Source: Phytophthora colocasiae
Lineage: Eukaryota; Oomycota; Peronosporomycetes; Peronosporales; Peronosporaceae
Assembly (NCBI GenBank): GCA_018806915.1
Contig: JAGKQI010000069.1
Coordinates: 930,001-994,000, forward strand
Length of the DNA stretch: 64,000 bases
Reading direction: 5' to 3'
The notes under the pieces: generated by a model
Databases searched by the model: none
What the model was told of the DNA's origin: nothing
The model's input: the letters and a program-made list of their open reading frames with translations, nothing else
Part shown: piece by piece, positions 44,154 to 55,368 of the stretch
How positions within the stretch are numbered: the first letter of the stretch is position 1
Layout: the number at the start of each line of letters is the position of its first letter
Program-made: the position numbers and the translations under genes

Positions 44154-44415
44154 GCTGTAGTGCCTTCAATAATGAAACCTAGGCAGCAAACTAGGTAGAT
44201 ACATCTAATACACTCAGAAGTCTCGATAGTTTTACGCATCAAGTTGCCTTAGATTTTTTCGGCTAGCTAGGCTCCAAGAAGCATGCAAGACTAAAATCTT
44301 CTCTTACTTGCACCACTCGTTCTTGCACGGTCTTGTGTTCCCTTGTTTCTCTTGGACAGATATGAAATCCCTTCCAACTCCTCCACCTGCAAACACCAAC
44401 AAAGTCGTCATCCAC

Positions 44416-45616
44416 TTAGCGCAGTAAACCGCATTTGCACTCGCCTCCAGGACTGCCACACTTAGCGCACTCACGCGAGCCTCCGCGGGTAACACTACCG
44501 CCGGAGGTCTCGTGTTTACCACTGCCGATAGACGCTTCGTGCTTTCCACCACCACAGGAAGCCTCATGGTTACCGGAGTGTTCGCCCATCGATCCAGCCT
44601 GCTTCGTCGCATGCTTGCTTCCTGGTGTCGCCGTCTTCATCCCAGCCTTCTCTCCCTTGCTGCTGCAGACCGCGCAATTGCAGTCTTTGCAGGAACATTT
44701 AGCTGGAGGACAGCCACAACCGCGGCAGGACTTGCGCTTGGTGCAGCAGAAGCGGCACTTGCAGTCCTTGCACGAACAATTCTCGGCCGACGACTTGCAA
44801 CTCGCACACTCTCCACGACGATCACAGCAGACTTGGCAACCGCAGTCCTTGCACGTACAGTCCTCCTCATGCGACCTATTAATGACATACAGTAGAGATA
44901 CTTGCTGAGTCGTACCTCTCGGAAGTGCGCTTGCTTCGACTCACACAGCGGGTGCAGCTGCAGTGGTCTCCCTTCTTCGCCGACATGCATCGCTTCACAT
45001 GAGCCATCTCCAAAGCCGACTGCGCCCAGGCAACACCGTGGTTGCACTTGTAGTCCTTGTCGGTACCGTGGCATGAACGATTCTCCGCACAGGCTTGGGC
45101 TTGCGCCTCGCTGTCGCAGCACAGCACACCATACACGACAGGCGTATCCGACGTCAGATTGAGCTTCATGATCCCGTTGGCAATAGCATGGCCCATTGTC
45201 TCGCACATATGCGTGGCGTCGTTCACGAGGCAGCCAACGCAGATCACAGCGTCAGGACGGTGACTCGAGTCCCTGCAATGAACCAAACGTGCTGCAGCAT
45301 ATGGGATCTCAAACGAACCCGCCACCTCCACAAGATGAAGATCATCCTCCGCGACGCCCTTGGCCAGCAACTCCTCCGAGCACGCGTTCACCAGCGAGTG
45401 GACCACCTTTCCGTACCAGCGCGAGGCGACAATCGCAACTCGAAGACCACTGCCGTCGAGCTTGCTCGACTGGGCCGAACCAGGCTGCTCAATGAGCACA
45501 GGGTTGTGCGTAGCTTCACTTTTGCCTTCTTCGTGGCTGTGCGAGCCACCTTGATCGTGGGAACCACCTAACGGGTTCTTCATCTTGGACGTAATCTTCT
45601 CAACTCCAGGCGCCAT
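44416..45616 (-). CDS. Lumazine synthase fused to a metallothionein-like Cys-rich tail
   Basis: The N-terminal part (ATG at 45616) is 6,7-dimethyl-8-ribityllumazine synthase, the penultimate enzyme of riboflavin synthesis. It has RVAIVASRWYGKVVHSLV, VEVAGSFEIPYAA, NDATHMCETMGHAIANGI, PVVYGVLCCDSEAQA and KCNHGVAWAQSALEMA, and is closest to fungal RIB4. A 79-nt intron (44866-44944, GTGAGT...ATGAG) keeps the frame. Exon 2 (44416-44865) is extremely cysteine-rich, with CTCKDCGCQVCC, CSCKDCKCRFCC and CSCKDCNCAVC, then a Gly/Ser/His-rich stretch and a final CAKCG...CKC. The last bases of exon 1 already encode HCSCTRC, so the tail spans the splice site. Total 373 residues. A 40-nt intron (44876-44915) would also keep the frame. 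The Cys tail should bind Zn or Cu. Confidence 0.8.
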
Positions 45617-45995
45617 TGTTGTCCTCGGCTGCAAATTCAAGACTGGACGCTCCTTTCCGGCCAAGCTTCGCCATGAGCGCGGCGTCAACTTCAACAACCT
45701 GTCGCCCAAGCGAAAACACTTCAACCGTTAGGATGGGAGACGGCGCTGATCTTGGGTTGGGCCTCTCAAGATGATAACAATTCTTCTGCACAATATCCCT
45801 ACTAGTCCCAGTTGCAGGCTGCAACTTGTAGCAGCAGCAACTGCATACTTATGTCCCAAGGCTGCGAAAAGCATGTAATTCCGCCGACAAACCCCGTACG
45901 AAGCAGTTGGCAAAGCCTCGTCGCTTCACATTATCTTTTCAAGTACGATACCCACCCACCGTCCTTCTTCTATATGTTTAACAGCCAGCCACCAT

Positions 45996-46739
45996 CTACT
46001 CCGTGGCAAGGAACTTAACACCGTCCTCCTCGCACGTTTCTCCTGTGATCACCGCAGCCTGCATCGCAAAATAAAATACCGTCAATTAGCTCCCGTAAAT
46101 CCACACTTAATAATGAATGTTGCGCGCACCTTTCCTTCCCCTTCCAGCACACTCAATGCCTCTCGAAGCAGCCAGGGTTCCATTCCGTGGATATCTGCAG
46201 AGTCAACCATGATCATCAGTCCTCCTTTCTCAATTTAAAGCCTCCACCTACTCGTTCCGAGTGTTTCTTCCCCCGCGTACAGCTCGTAAACTGTGAATAC
46301 ATTGCCCACCATGCCGTGTTCCTTCGCCTGCAAATGTTCGCACCATCATACACATCCAATTGTTATATTTTCGGCAAATTTTTCAATACAACTGACAAAT
46401 TCCACCGACAAAGTCGTAGATCTCGACAGCCCACTCCGCCGGTTTCTTCCACATGATCCTGCAGCGCGTTTTGGTGTCGTCCTCCCATCGGCCGTGGCCA
46501 CAGCGGATCAGGTGCTCCACCACTGCCATTCGACCGTCTGTAGCCATATTCCTGGAGATCTTGACATTCTCGAAGAGCGTGGAGGCCAGCGGCTGGAACA
46601 GAGGCAGGTCGTGCGCGCGGTGGTACTCGAGGATGAGCTGCTGCCACAGCACGAGCTGCTTCTCGCGCGTGGCACGCACAGGCTGCAGCGTGAAGAAGGG
46701 AGGGAAGTCGTAGTACTCTGGGTACGAGAATTTGTCCAT
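45996..46739 (-). CDS. VPS25: VPS25, ESCRT-II subunit
   Basis: Four exons (46739-46410, 46327-46252, 46194-46130, 46058-45996) give 177 residues, the usual VPS25 length. Introns are 82, 57 and 71 nt with GT...AG ends (GTCGGT, GTAGGT and GTGCGC donors). Motifs in order: YDFPPFFTLQPVRATREKQ (the PPXY-type N-terminal WH1 start), LFENVKISR, IMWKKPAEWAVEIYDF, GNVFTVYEL, IHGMEPWLLREAL and AVITGETCEEDGVKF. ESCRT-II recruits ESCRT-III through VPS25 to sort ubiquitinated cargo into endosomal vesicles. The first exon alone reads into a stop, so the short exons are easy to miss. Confidence 0.9.
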
Positions 46740-46884
46740 TTTGTTCGCTGAATGGCGATTGTCACATACAAAAAACAAGTGTAGCTGCATGTATTAACGA
46801 GGAATTACTACAACTCTGGTATACTATATTATTACTTCAACTCTGGTATACTACATATATGGTAATACTTCGAGAGTATTTAGC

Positions 46885-48129
46885 TTAACTACGCTGGCCG
46901 ATGAAGTCGTTCTGTGCTAGAGCTGTTCTCTCGAGCACGAAGACAACGTCGTCTATCGATTCTAGCACGTGCAAAAGCGACGAGACGATATCCACTATGC
47001 TATCCAAACGGACGATCCGTTTAGTATTCTCGTCCCATTCAAAGCAGAACCGGCAGGAGAGATATAAACGTTGACCTAGCAACTTCGAGCGTAGGATTGC
47101 TATCTTGCCCTCTTGTAGTGCTCCTCCTCCTGTTATCAAACCTGGGAACACATTCTGTAATGTCGCTTCGGAGATAGTGACGTTGAGAGACGCATTCGCT
47201 ACTACGAAGTTTTCCGAGATTTTCACCAAGTTCTCCAGCTGGAACTGGAGGTCGTCGAAGTTGCTCGTGTATCGCTCCCACCACTCCACCAACTTGTTGA
47301 TACCTCTTTGCTTTCCTAGTATGATATCTTCCGCCATTGTAGATCGCAGGAAAACCCGTTGCTGTTCTGCTTCGGACTGCTGGAGCCAAGCTTCTGGGCC
47401 GGAGGAGATCTGATCAGCACGTCGAACGCCATTACGGAAGAGGTGGGTGTATTCCATCACCACAAACCACGCACTGCTTTTTGCATCGGAAATGAGTCGA
47501 CTGTGCTGTAATTCCAGTGGTGGGACCTCGTGACGGAGTTGCTCCACAGCAATTTCAAGCGTCTTCATGTTCTTCATCTGCTTCTTTCGATATCGAGCCT
47601 GGTTTGTGCGGCATTGTTCACGACGTCTGGGAGTCTTAAGGCGGATGCGCTTGCGTTTGACCTTTGTATCTCCTGGAGCAACACTCCTTATCGTCTTAAC
47701 TGAAGGTATAGCCCTATCCTTTTGTTGTACGGGAGCTGACGGGGCGAGAGGGTATGTAGGATCCGTGACCACAAGGGTACACGGCTTGCCTTCGTACGAT
47801 ACCGGACTTGCACTTCTAGACGTACACACGACTACATTATTCATCCTTTGAGCCAGCGAGGTTTCCATCAAACAGTCGAGACTGGTCTGCTGGGGCACAA
47901 CGGGCACCGGTCGAGCTGCATCTGAGGTGCCGAGTGGAGACATGTGCGCTTTCGAAATGGATGGGAGACTCGTTCGGAGTCGCAGGGTTACAGTAGCTCT
48001 AGGCTCAGAGAACACGCCACCACCTCCGACGGAAGCTCGAGGCAACACGTGGCCGATGACGTCGGATGTCAGGACACGCGACGAGTTCGTCGGCTCAAAG
48101 CGCTCGAAGATCCTCGAGACGCGGTCCAT
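46885..48129 (-). CDS. Cys-type bZIP transcription factor 5
   Basis: Intact 414-residue bZIP from an ATG at 48129. The basic region RREQCRTNQARYRKKQ has Cys173 at the invariant asparagine position, followed by the zipper (LEIAVEQLRHEVPPLELQ). The family C-terminal domain follows (FLRSTMAEDIILGKQRG ... CRFCFEWDENTKRIVRL). It is the longest N-terminus in the set, Ser/Thr/Val-rich. It lies 33 kb from the other four, in a gene-dense block next to VPS25, and shows no transposon damage. Confidence 0.9.
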   Translation of the reverse strand: MDRVSRIFERFEPTNSSRVLTSDVIGHVLPRASVGGGGVFSEPRATVTLRLRTSLPSISKAHMSPLGTSDAARPVPVVPQQTSLDCLMETSLAQRMNNVVVCTSRSASPVSYEGKPCTLVVTDPTYPLAPSAPVQQKDRAIPSVKTIRSVAPGDTKVKRKRIRLKTPRRREQCRTNQARYRKKQMKNMKTLEIAVEQLRHEVPPLELQHSRLISDAKSSAWFVVMEYTHLFRNGVRRADQISSGPEAWLQQSEAEQQRVFLRSTMAEDIILGKQRGINKLVEWWERYTSNFDDLQFQLENLVKISENFVVANASLNVTISEATLQNVFPGLITGGGALQEGKIAILRSKLLGQRLYLSCRFCFEWDENTKRIVRLDSIVDIVSSLLHVLESIDDVVFVLERTALAQNDFIGQRS

Positions 48130-49121
48130 TGGGTAGGGCTCACGTAGCTCTGGTGTGTTTCTGTCGGAATTGGAACTGGACGCAACATAGCCTACAGGTG
48201 ATACCCTGTGAACAGCGAATCACCTCGCGTGAGGGCCAGTGGCAACGGACGAAAGGCGTAAACCATTTCCGGTTTGGATCACTCCATCGAATGGTAATCG
48301 TTCGTGATGTCCTACGCCACGTGAGCTCTGGCGCTGTTTAATCTGATACCCTGTTATCATCGGTGCATTTGTTTGAGCAGTTCTTACAGCATGCAAGAGA
48401 TCGTCATTGTTGTTTCAATGCCAGCTACGTTGCATCCAAACGATTTGGAGCAGAAGGCAGCTGGCACTTGTCGCGCGATTCCGTCGCCACAACTTGAGCG
48501 ATGAACAGCGTCCGATTCTGTTCATCGCTTCGATGAATCGCCAGGTTATCCCTATGATACCTTGAGTTGCCGATAAACGACAACGACTCGTTGTCGACGG
48601 CAGCGGCTGCTTGGCAAGCAACCGCAAGCAATGCTTGCACACCAGTTCTCTCATGATCCGTATTTGCAACTGGCTTGAGGGTGTGGATTCAGTTCCCATA
48701 CGCGTTGATGCCGCCAGAGTGGGTGGCACCATCGCGTAATTGTTGACAGCACTAGGAACCAACGCCTCGATGGAGCACTTTGTTTGCACTTCGAGATGCC
48801 ATAATGTGCGAAGTATGTCAGATTGTTGAGTTCATAGTTGTTTCTTCGGCCAATGGGCAAGACGTTGGAGGTTAGAGAGATCAAGAAGAAGGAGAAGAAG
48901 AAGAAACACTCAAAAAGGGGAGTTGACTTTGCTGTTGTATATTCCGGGTAACATCGAAGCCTATTTCTTCAAGAAGTGAAAGTCACTGTTCAGCCTGGCT
49001 CTCTATCCTCAACCTTACTACGGGTGACGTTAGCATTGGATCGGTACCAGCCAGCCTGACATGTAGAGCTAAAACAAAAGAAAGATGTCTGCTTAATAGC
49101 ATATCTCGAGATTGAAGTTCA
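48130..49121. other. Intergenic, small hairpin and GAA-rich tract
   Basis: No recognised gene. There is an 11-bp-arm hairpin GCGATGAACAG/CTGTTCATCGC at 48498-48528, and an (AAG/GAG)n purine tract near 48885-48910. A minus-strand open stretch at 48415-48789 has no known domain. Confidence 0.4.
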
Positions 49122-49161
49122 CGACGGAACACAGGCGATATCTATCGCCTGTGTTCCGTCG
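49122..49161. repeat. 40-bp near-perfect palindrome
   Basis: Arms CGACGGAACACAGGCGATA (49122-49140) and its exact reverse complement (49143-49161) are separated by TC. It can form a cruciform or a very stable hairpin. No coding role is seen. Confidence 0.85.
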
Positions 49162-49382
49162 CCTTTCAGCAAGGCCAGGGATTATCTGTTAGGGAAACAA
49201 TGGTGTTGTCGTTCCCTTGGGTGCGAGCTGGAGCAGAGTGGTGAGATTGTACCAACTCAAAAAAACAACCAAACGCTTCCTGCTCGTCGATAGTCCCTCC
49301 TACAGTACCGCAGGTTATTGATTCCTCGAGCCACAGCAACGCCACAACTCTGTCCTTTACCATTCACAGCACGGACACAGAA

Positions 49383-49535
49383 TGTGACGGGCTTCTGTCA
49401 CACGGTCGCCGTGCACCACGGCGACCAATTAGATTAGCTTGTGTTTTGTTATTCATACCGAGGCCTGACCCGGGCGCCACAGATTCAATAGACAGAGTTT
49501 CATTTACCACAAACAAGGAGCACCGCCCCGTTACA
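49383..49535 (+). repeat. 5' LTR of complete gypsy element
   Basis: Starts TGTGACGGGCTTCTG and ends CACCGCCCCGTTACA. Near-identical to 56093-56245; a GGCGACC/GCCGTG-type short inverted repeat lies inside. Confidence 0.88.
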
Positions 49536-49568
49536 TCTGGTAGCACTTTGTAGTCCGTCCACACGACC

Positions 49569-52500
49569 ATGAACGACGCTTCCTATTTCACTGAAGGGGC
49601 TGGTGCTGCCCTCGAGCATGCCAGCTTCCCCCACTTGTCCGCCTTCGAGTGGGAGGCGCTACACCGCCTTGCCGCGGTGTCCGGAGAAGGAGTCATCAAG
49701 ACCTTGCTGACTGCCGGAACGGAAGAAGATCAACGACTGGCTGCTCACGAGTTCATGGCGCGTGAGCTCGCCGACCAAAAGAACAAGACTGACATCGTGA
49801 AGCTCGATGTCTCCTGCTACAGTGCGGCGATGGCGCCGCTCGCCTCCAGCTGAACCGCTGGTTCTGCGAGATCGACATCGCGATCGAAGCTCGGCAGCTG
49901 TCTACCGGAGTTCGCTCGTACCCGGTTCCTTTTGTCCAAGTTGACTGGGAAGGCCAAGGAGTGGGCGCTCGGCGTTTGTAGCCGACCCCTCCTGCTTTCA
50001 AACGATGCAGAGAGTCACTAAAGAGCGATCTCCGCCTCGGCCTTTGAGCACCCTCAAGACGAGCGTGTTCAACGCTCGGCGTTCCTTCCTCGCTAAAGCA
50101 GGACGGATGTCCATGCTCGAGTACATCCAACGGGCTCGTCACTTGGTGTCGTGCATCACGACAAATCCGGTGGACATGGCGACTCAAGTCCATGTCTTTA
50201 TCTCTGGCATGAACGCTGGTTACCAGCGCTTCTATCTGACTCGGAAGACGACCGACTCGCTGGAGGAAGCGTTTGAGACAGCGCTGCGAGAAGACTACAG
50301 CGTGTCCGCCTCCGAGGCATTCTTCTCTCTCACCAGACCTCCAACTTCGGAGCCCGAGCCGATGGAGATTGACGCCATCCAAGATTATCGTGGTCGTCGG
50401 CATGACAGCTCGCCGACGACATCTGCCCGTCCAGCTCCGAATACTGGTCGCGGTTCACGCCCTCTTCGATGCTTTCGCTGTCGGAAACTTCGGACACCGC
50501 GCGGCTGTGTGCCGCGCCCCTGCGCCGGTACTCGCACACGTTGTTGCCGCCGATGCGGATGATATGGTCGCCGACCCAAAAACGGCGACGACCAGTAGGT
50601 GCGGGGCGCCCTACTGGATGTGATGTGGAAGACGGATCTCTGGTGGCAGATCCTCCTCCCAGCCCCTGTGCTTCATGCGCAATTCCTTGCCACCACCTCC
50701 GGCAGTGATCCGAGACTGGATCATCCTCAGGTATACACGTCAATGGCGCGAAGCGTCCGCTTCGCGCCCTGCTGGATTCAGGCGCGACGAACAACTTCGT
50801 TCGCGCCGAGAGTTTGTCGGTGTTACCGGCGGACACGCGAGTTAGGGACGGCCCCGGCCACATGGTTGTAAAGTATGCTGACGGGAAGCCGCGGCGTGTC
50901 CCGCGGCGTTCTGCCACCTTCTCTTACGAGTTCGACGGTTTCCATGGGTCCGATGACTTTCTGGTGATCGAGTTGAGCGGATCCTTCTGACTGTGTCTTC
51001 GGTATCCCGTGGCTTGCTAGTCACCAGCCTCATATTGACTGGTTGGCTCGAAACCGTCCGCCCGCGCGACATTGATGTGAATGCGGTATTGACATCCCCT
51101 GCGCGGGACGCCCAACCGATGGCCGCACGTTGCAGTCATGGACCCTAACCCATGACTCCCGCTGTATCCGAAGTGAGCGATGGCCCTTCGGGTGCTCGCG
51201 AGCCTGTGACGTGTGCCGGTCTTGAGCAGGTGACTCAAGACATGTCTGACGTGGTCGAGCATGAGTTCCCACGTCCCGATGAGCAGCGGCTCTCGGCAAC
51301 AGACAACACCGTGGTAGGAACCGTTCCCACGTCCCGATGAGCAGCGGCTCTCGGCAACAGACAACACCGTGGTCGAACAGGGGTTCCCACGCCCGGATGA
51401 GCAGCGGCTCTCGTTGACGATGAACAAGAAGATGTGGTTGAGCGTGGTCTCCCACGCGCGGTCGAGCAGGGGCTCCCGCATGTGGTTGAGCAGGGGCTCC
51501 TGATAGAGTTGACGCCGATGTCGTGTCTCGGCGTCTGAGTACAGCAGACTTGGTCGAGCGTGGTCTCCCACCGCCTGCTACGGAAGTGTTTACCCGGCCA
51601 GTCCGGTCGCCGTGGCCGTCGCAAGCCCCGGCGACCCTGGCGTTCTCTTCTCCGGAAATGAGTCAGACGCGTCTGACTCCGAGGTTATCTCCGTTCTGGT
51701 GGGGGATGACGCGGCATCGATCCCGCGAATGCATAATGTCGAAGTTGCACGCCCGCCGTGCGATGCATCAGAGATCACCGTTGCCTGGTCTGTCTTGGAA
51801 ACACTTTCTCCGCGACTTGAAGCATGGTGAGATCGAGCAGGTTTGGCATGATCGTCGCGGACAACACCGCGACGATCGCGGTTGAAATGATGTAGACGCT
51901 GGTGACCCAGCGTCCAATACCCGGGAACGCCCGAAAGGCGCTGAGCCTAAGTCCGCTCCGCGAGGCTCGCCACTTGGCTCAGTCGTTGCCGGCACTCGAA
52001 GCCGCCGGCAACCCAGTCGCCCCCTGGTTCGCGAGTTCATCGACATCTTCCCTGATAAGGTGCCAGCCGCCCTTCCACCGGACTGCGGAGTCCGACACGA
52101 GATCGACCTCGTGCCTGGTGCGAAGTATTGCGTGACGAGACAGTGGCCGCTTCCCCGTGATCAAGTCGAAGCAATCGACGCCTTCTTCGAGGGTCGCCGA
52201 CAAGCCGGCTACGTCCGTGAGAGTTTGTCCCCGCACTCCAGTCCGACATTTTGCGTGAAGAAAGCAACCGGTGGATGGCGGATCGTCCACGCCTTCAATA
52301 AGCTCAACGATGCCACCTCATCCCGGCGCAGACGCCGATCCTGGGAGGGAAAGACATGGTGCTCGACACCATGTCGGGCAGCACCACATACAGCGCGATT
52401 GATCTGATGGACGGCTTCTATCAGGATCTTGATGCGGGAGGATGACGTACCGCTGACTGCAGTCAGCACGCCCAGTGGAATGCTTTTGGGAATGGCTTGT

Positions 52501-55150
52501 GATGCCTCAGGGGCTAAAGAATGCTCCCGCTACCTTCAACCGAATGGTGTCGAATCTTGCTCCGCCTGTACCGGGACTTCGCGCCCAGCTACTTCGATGA
52601 CATTTTCATCCACAGCCGTGCTGAACGAGGCTTGACGGACGTCGAGGTGCATCTGCAACACCTGCGGCAGGTGTTCGAAGTGATGCGAGAGAACAAGCTG
52701 TACGCCAACTTGAAGAAGTGTATCTTCTGCGCTCCTGAGATCCCAGTGCTCGGGAGCTACGTCAGCAAGGGGAAGGTGTGTCCGTGCTGACTCCTGAGAA
52801 GATTGAAGCCATCTGCGCTTGGCCCGTGCCTCAGGATCAGAAGCAGCTCCGGCAGTGGCTGGGGCTCGCGACGTATCTTCACCATTACTCGAAGAACTTC
52901 GCGCTGACCATCCAACCGCTGTCTCAACTCCTGGAAGGCAGACGCCATGTGGTCATGGCGCCCCGAGCACCAAACAGCCTTCGACGCGGTGAAGACGAGT
53001 TTGCTCGGGACCGCGCCCGTCTTGATGCTTCCAGATCACCTGCCGTTCCACGTTGTATGCGACGCGAGTGACTTCGCGATCGGCTGTGCCTTGATGCAGC
53101 TTTGACGACGTGGGCCGCGAGCGAGTGGTGAGTTACCAGTCGCGACAACTGAAGCAGGCGGAACGGAATTATCCGGTCCATGATAAAGAGCTGCTTGCCA
53201 TGCGCTACGCACTCATCAAGTTCCGTGTGTATCTCCTAGGCGAGAAGTCCTTCGCAATCTACACAGATCACGCGTCGCTGAGGACAGCGACGAAGAGCCC
53301 CACTTGTCCTGCAGCGCATGGCACGCTGGTTATCGCTCTTCTCCGAGTACAACTTCGTCGTGCATTACAAACCGGGCAAGTCCAACATCCTCGCCGACGC
53401 GCTTTCACGCCGGCCAGATTACGTGCAGCGCGGCCGCCACGCAGTTGGCGACGAGGATGATGACGACTGTTCCGTCTGTATCGCCGAAAGCGTCGCTGCC
53501 GCTGAAGTCACAGCGACCACACCGCTACGTGACCTGATCGTCGACGCGTATAAAGATGACGCGTCCTGTTCCGAGCTGATCGACTTCCTGCGCAACCCCA
53601 GTGGCTCAGCTGAGCGCAAGCTGTCCTCACGAGCACGCGCTCGTGTCGGCTGCCATCACTTGAAGGCGCGCTGCTGACTTACCGCGTCGACCAAGAAGAT
53701 TGCCCCCGCGTCGTCGTCCCGCTTGACGACGACCTCCGAGCTCGGTTGATCCACGAGTTCCATGACACCCCAAGTGGCGGCCACCTCGGTCGCGAGAAGA
53801 CCTTGCATCTCTCTCTCGCGACTTTTATTGGCCAAGCACATGTACAAGTGGGTGAGGAAGTGGGTGCGCTCGTGTGAAGCGTGCCAGCGCGTGAAACTGG
53901 CTCCATCAAAGCAGGCCCTGTTCCGACTGCTCTCAGTCGCCACTGATGCGTGGTCGTCTGTGAGCATGGATTTCGTCTTCGGCCTACCTTCGGGATACCT
54001 GAGGTCGTACGGGTATTCTGGTCTTCGTCGACCGCTTCAGTAAGATGGTTCATCTCACTCCGGTAGCAGCCTCGATCACTGCGCAACAGTCTGCTGCGCT
54101 CTTCGTTGACGTGGTGTATCGCCACCACGGTCTTCCGTCCTCGATTGTGTCGGACAGGGATCCTCGATTCACGTCCGCCTTCTGGAGGAGCTCTTCAAGC
54201 TGTTGGGGACGCGACTGAGTATGTCCACCGCGTCGCATCCAGAGACGGACGGCCAAACCGAGCGCGCTAACCGAGTCGTCGAAGATGTACTACGCAGCTT
54301 TGCCACGTCGTTCAAGTCATGGAGCTCTTTCCTGCCGATGGTGGAGTTCGCCATCAATAATGCCGTGCACGCGTCAACTGGCTTGACGCCGTTCTTCGTA
54401 AATTTCGGCCGTCACCCGCGCGTTCCGGCGCTCCTTGGGCTGGAGCGCCCCTTCCAGTTCAACTGTCCGAGAATCACGACGCTGCAACCGCCACCCCACT
54501 GGTGGTGCCTCCGTCGCGACGCACGAGATGGCCGCTGTCCTGAATGTGAACGCGGTGAGCACGAGGTCTTCCGCGCGGATCCTGCCAGCGTCCTCTTACA
54601 CGGGCCGCCGCGCGAGCGGCGACTGCTTCTCCACGGGACGTTGCCGCTTGGACCAGTCGGACGCTAATCAACCCGCGTCCACGTCGCGCAGCCGAGCTTC
54701 ACACTGCCCCCGATCCGGTCGCGCCTACTTCGATCCTCCGCCAGCAAACTTTGCGCCCAACGCGGCGCGCCGCAGCGAAGCGACCCTGCGGCTGTCCGTG
54801 AGTTCGTGCAACAGCGTGAGTCAATTGTCCGCTACGTCCGCGATGCGATTGCTGCAGCCGTCGATCGCCAGAAGGAGAATGCCGACCGCAGCGGGCGCCG
54901 TAACATGGAAAGATTCCACGTTGGAGACCAAGTCCTATTATCTACCAATGGGATTTCCCCAACGCTCGTCACGAACTTGGGCGCGAGTAAGCTCGCGCCG
55001 CGATTCATTGGACCGTTCAAGGTGTCGAAAGTTATTGGAGATGCTTATCGGCTACAGCTACCGCCTACAATCAAGCTACACCCTACATTTTACGTCGGTC
55101 GACTTCGCCGCTACCACCCAGCGTCGCTTCCTAGCGATAATCCGGTACCG
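49569..55150 (+). pseudogene. gag-pol of complete gypsy element (many frame breaks)
   Basis: Gag starts at 49569 (MNDASYFTEGAG) and continues in other frames to a zinc knuckle (CFRC...GHRAAVC) split across frames near 50470-50520. The protease motif ALLDSGATNNFVRAE lies near 50760. A 60-bp repeat region follows at 51263-51420. The RT begins near 52080 (VRHEIDLVPGAKYC), with SPTFCVKK and DIFIHS. RNase H has AIYTDHASLRT near 53260. Integrase has an HHCC zinc region near 53750-53890, DFVFGLP, SIVSDRDPRFTS near 54150 and ETDGQTERAN near 54245, and ends with GPFKVSKVIGDAYRLQLP near 55010-55070. Domain order PR-RT-RH-INT is Ty3/gypsy. Frame changes occur every few hundred bases, so no product is possible as read. 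Confidence 0.8.
51263..51420 (+). repeat. 60-bp tandem repeat in gypsy element
   Basis: About 2.6 copies of a 60-bp unit containing TTCCCACGTCCCGATGAGCA, starting near 51265, 51324 and 51384. More diverged GAGCAGGGGCTCC units follow to about 51500. The period is a multiple of three, so it would be in frame as a 20-residue repeat between protease and RT. Confidence 0.7.
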
Positions 55151-55368
55151 CGTGACGCGGTACCCACAGCTCCTGCCGCAAGACCCGATTCTCATGCTCC
55201 AGCTGGTCAACGCGATGCTCCAGGCGCTCCAGGCGACGCTCCATCGCCCACTCGCGCTCGGTTCCTTCGCGACGGTCCGGCCCCCCTTGTTGATCGTGAT
55301 GGTGACGTTCGTCACATCGTGGAGGCCATTCTTGACCACGATGACTCGACCAGTGGTCGCAGCGCTCG

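Noticed and set aside
44304..44420. An extra 3' exon for the fusion gene ending in PCKNEWCK
   Set aside because: It would need a 43-nt intron with a weak donor; the stop at 44416 is simpler.
44876..44915. A 40-nt intron in the lumazine synthase fusion
   Set aside because: It keeps the frame but is short; the 79-nt alternative has a stronger GTGAGT donor and normal length. Not excluded.
46383..46409. VPS25 ending at the first stop after exon 1
   Set aside because: This would lose the conserved C-terminal half, which is present as three short exons to 45996.
48415..48789. A possible transposon protein fragment
   Set aside because: No domain motif could be recognised on either strand.
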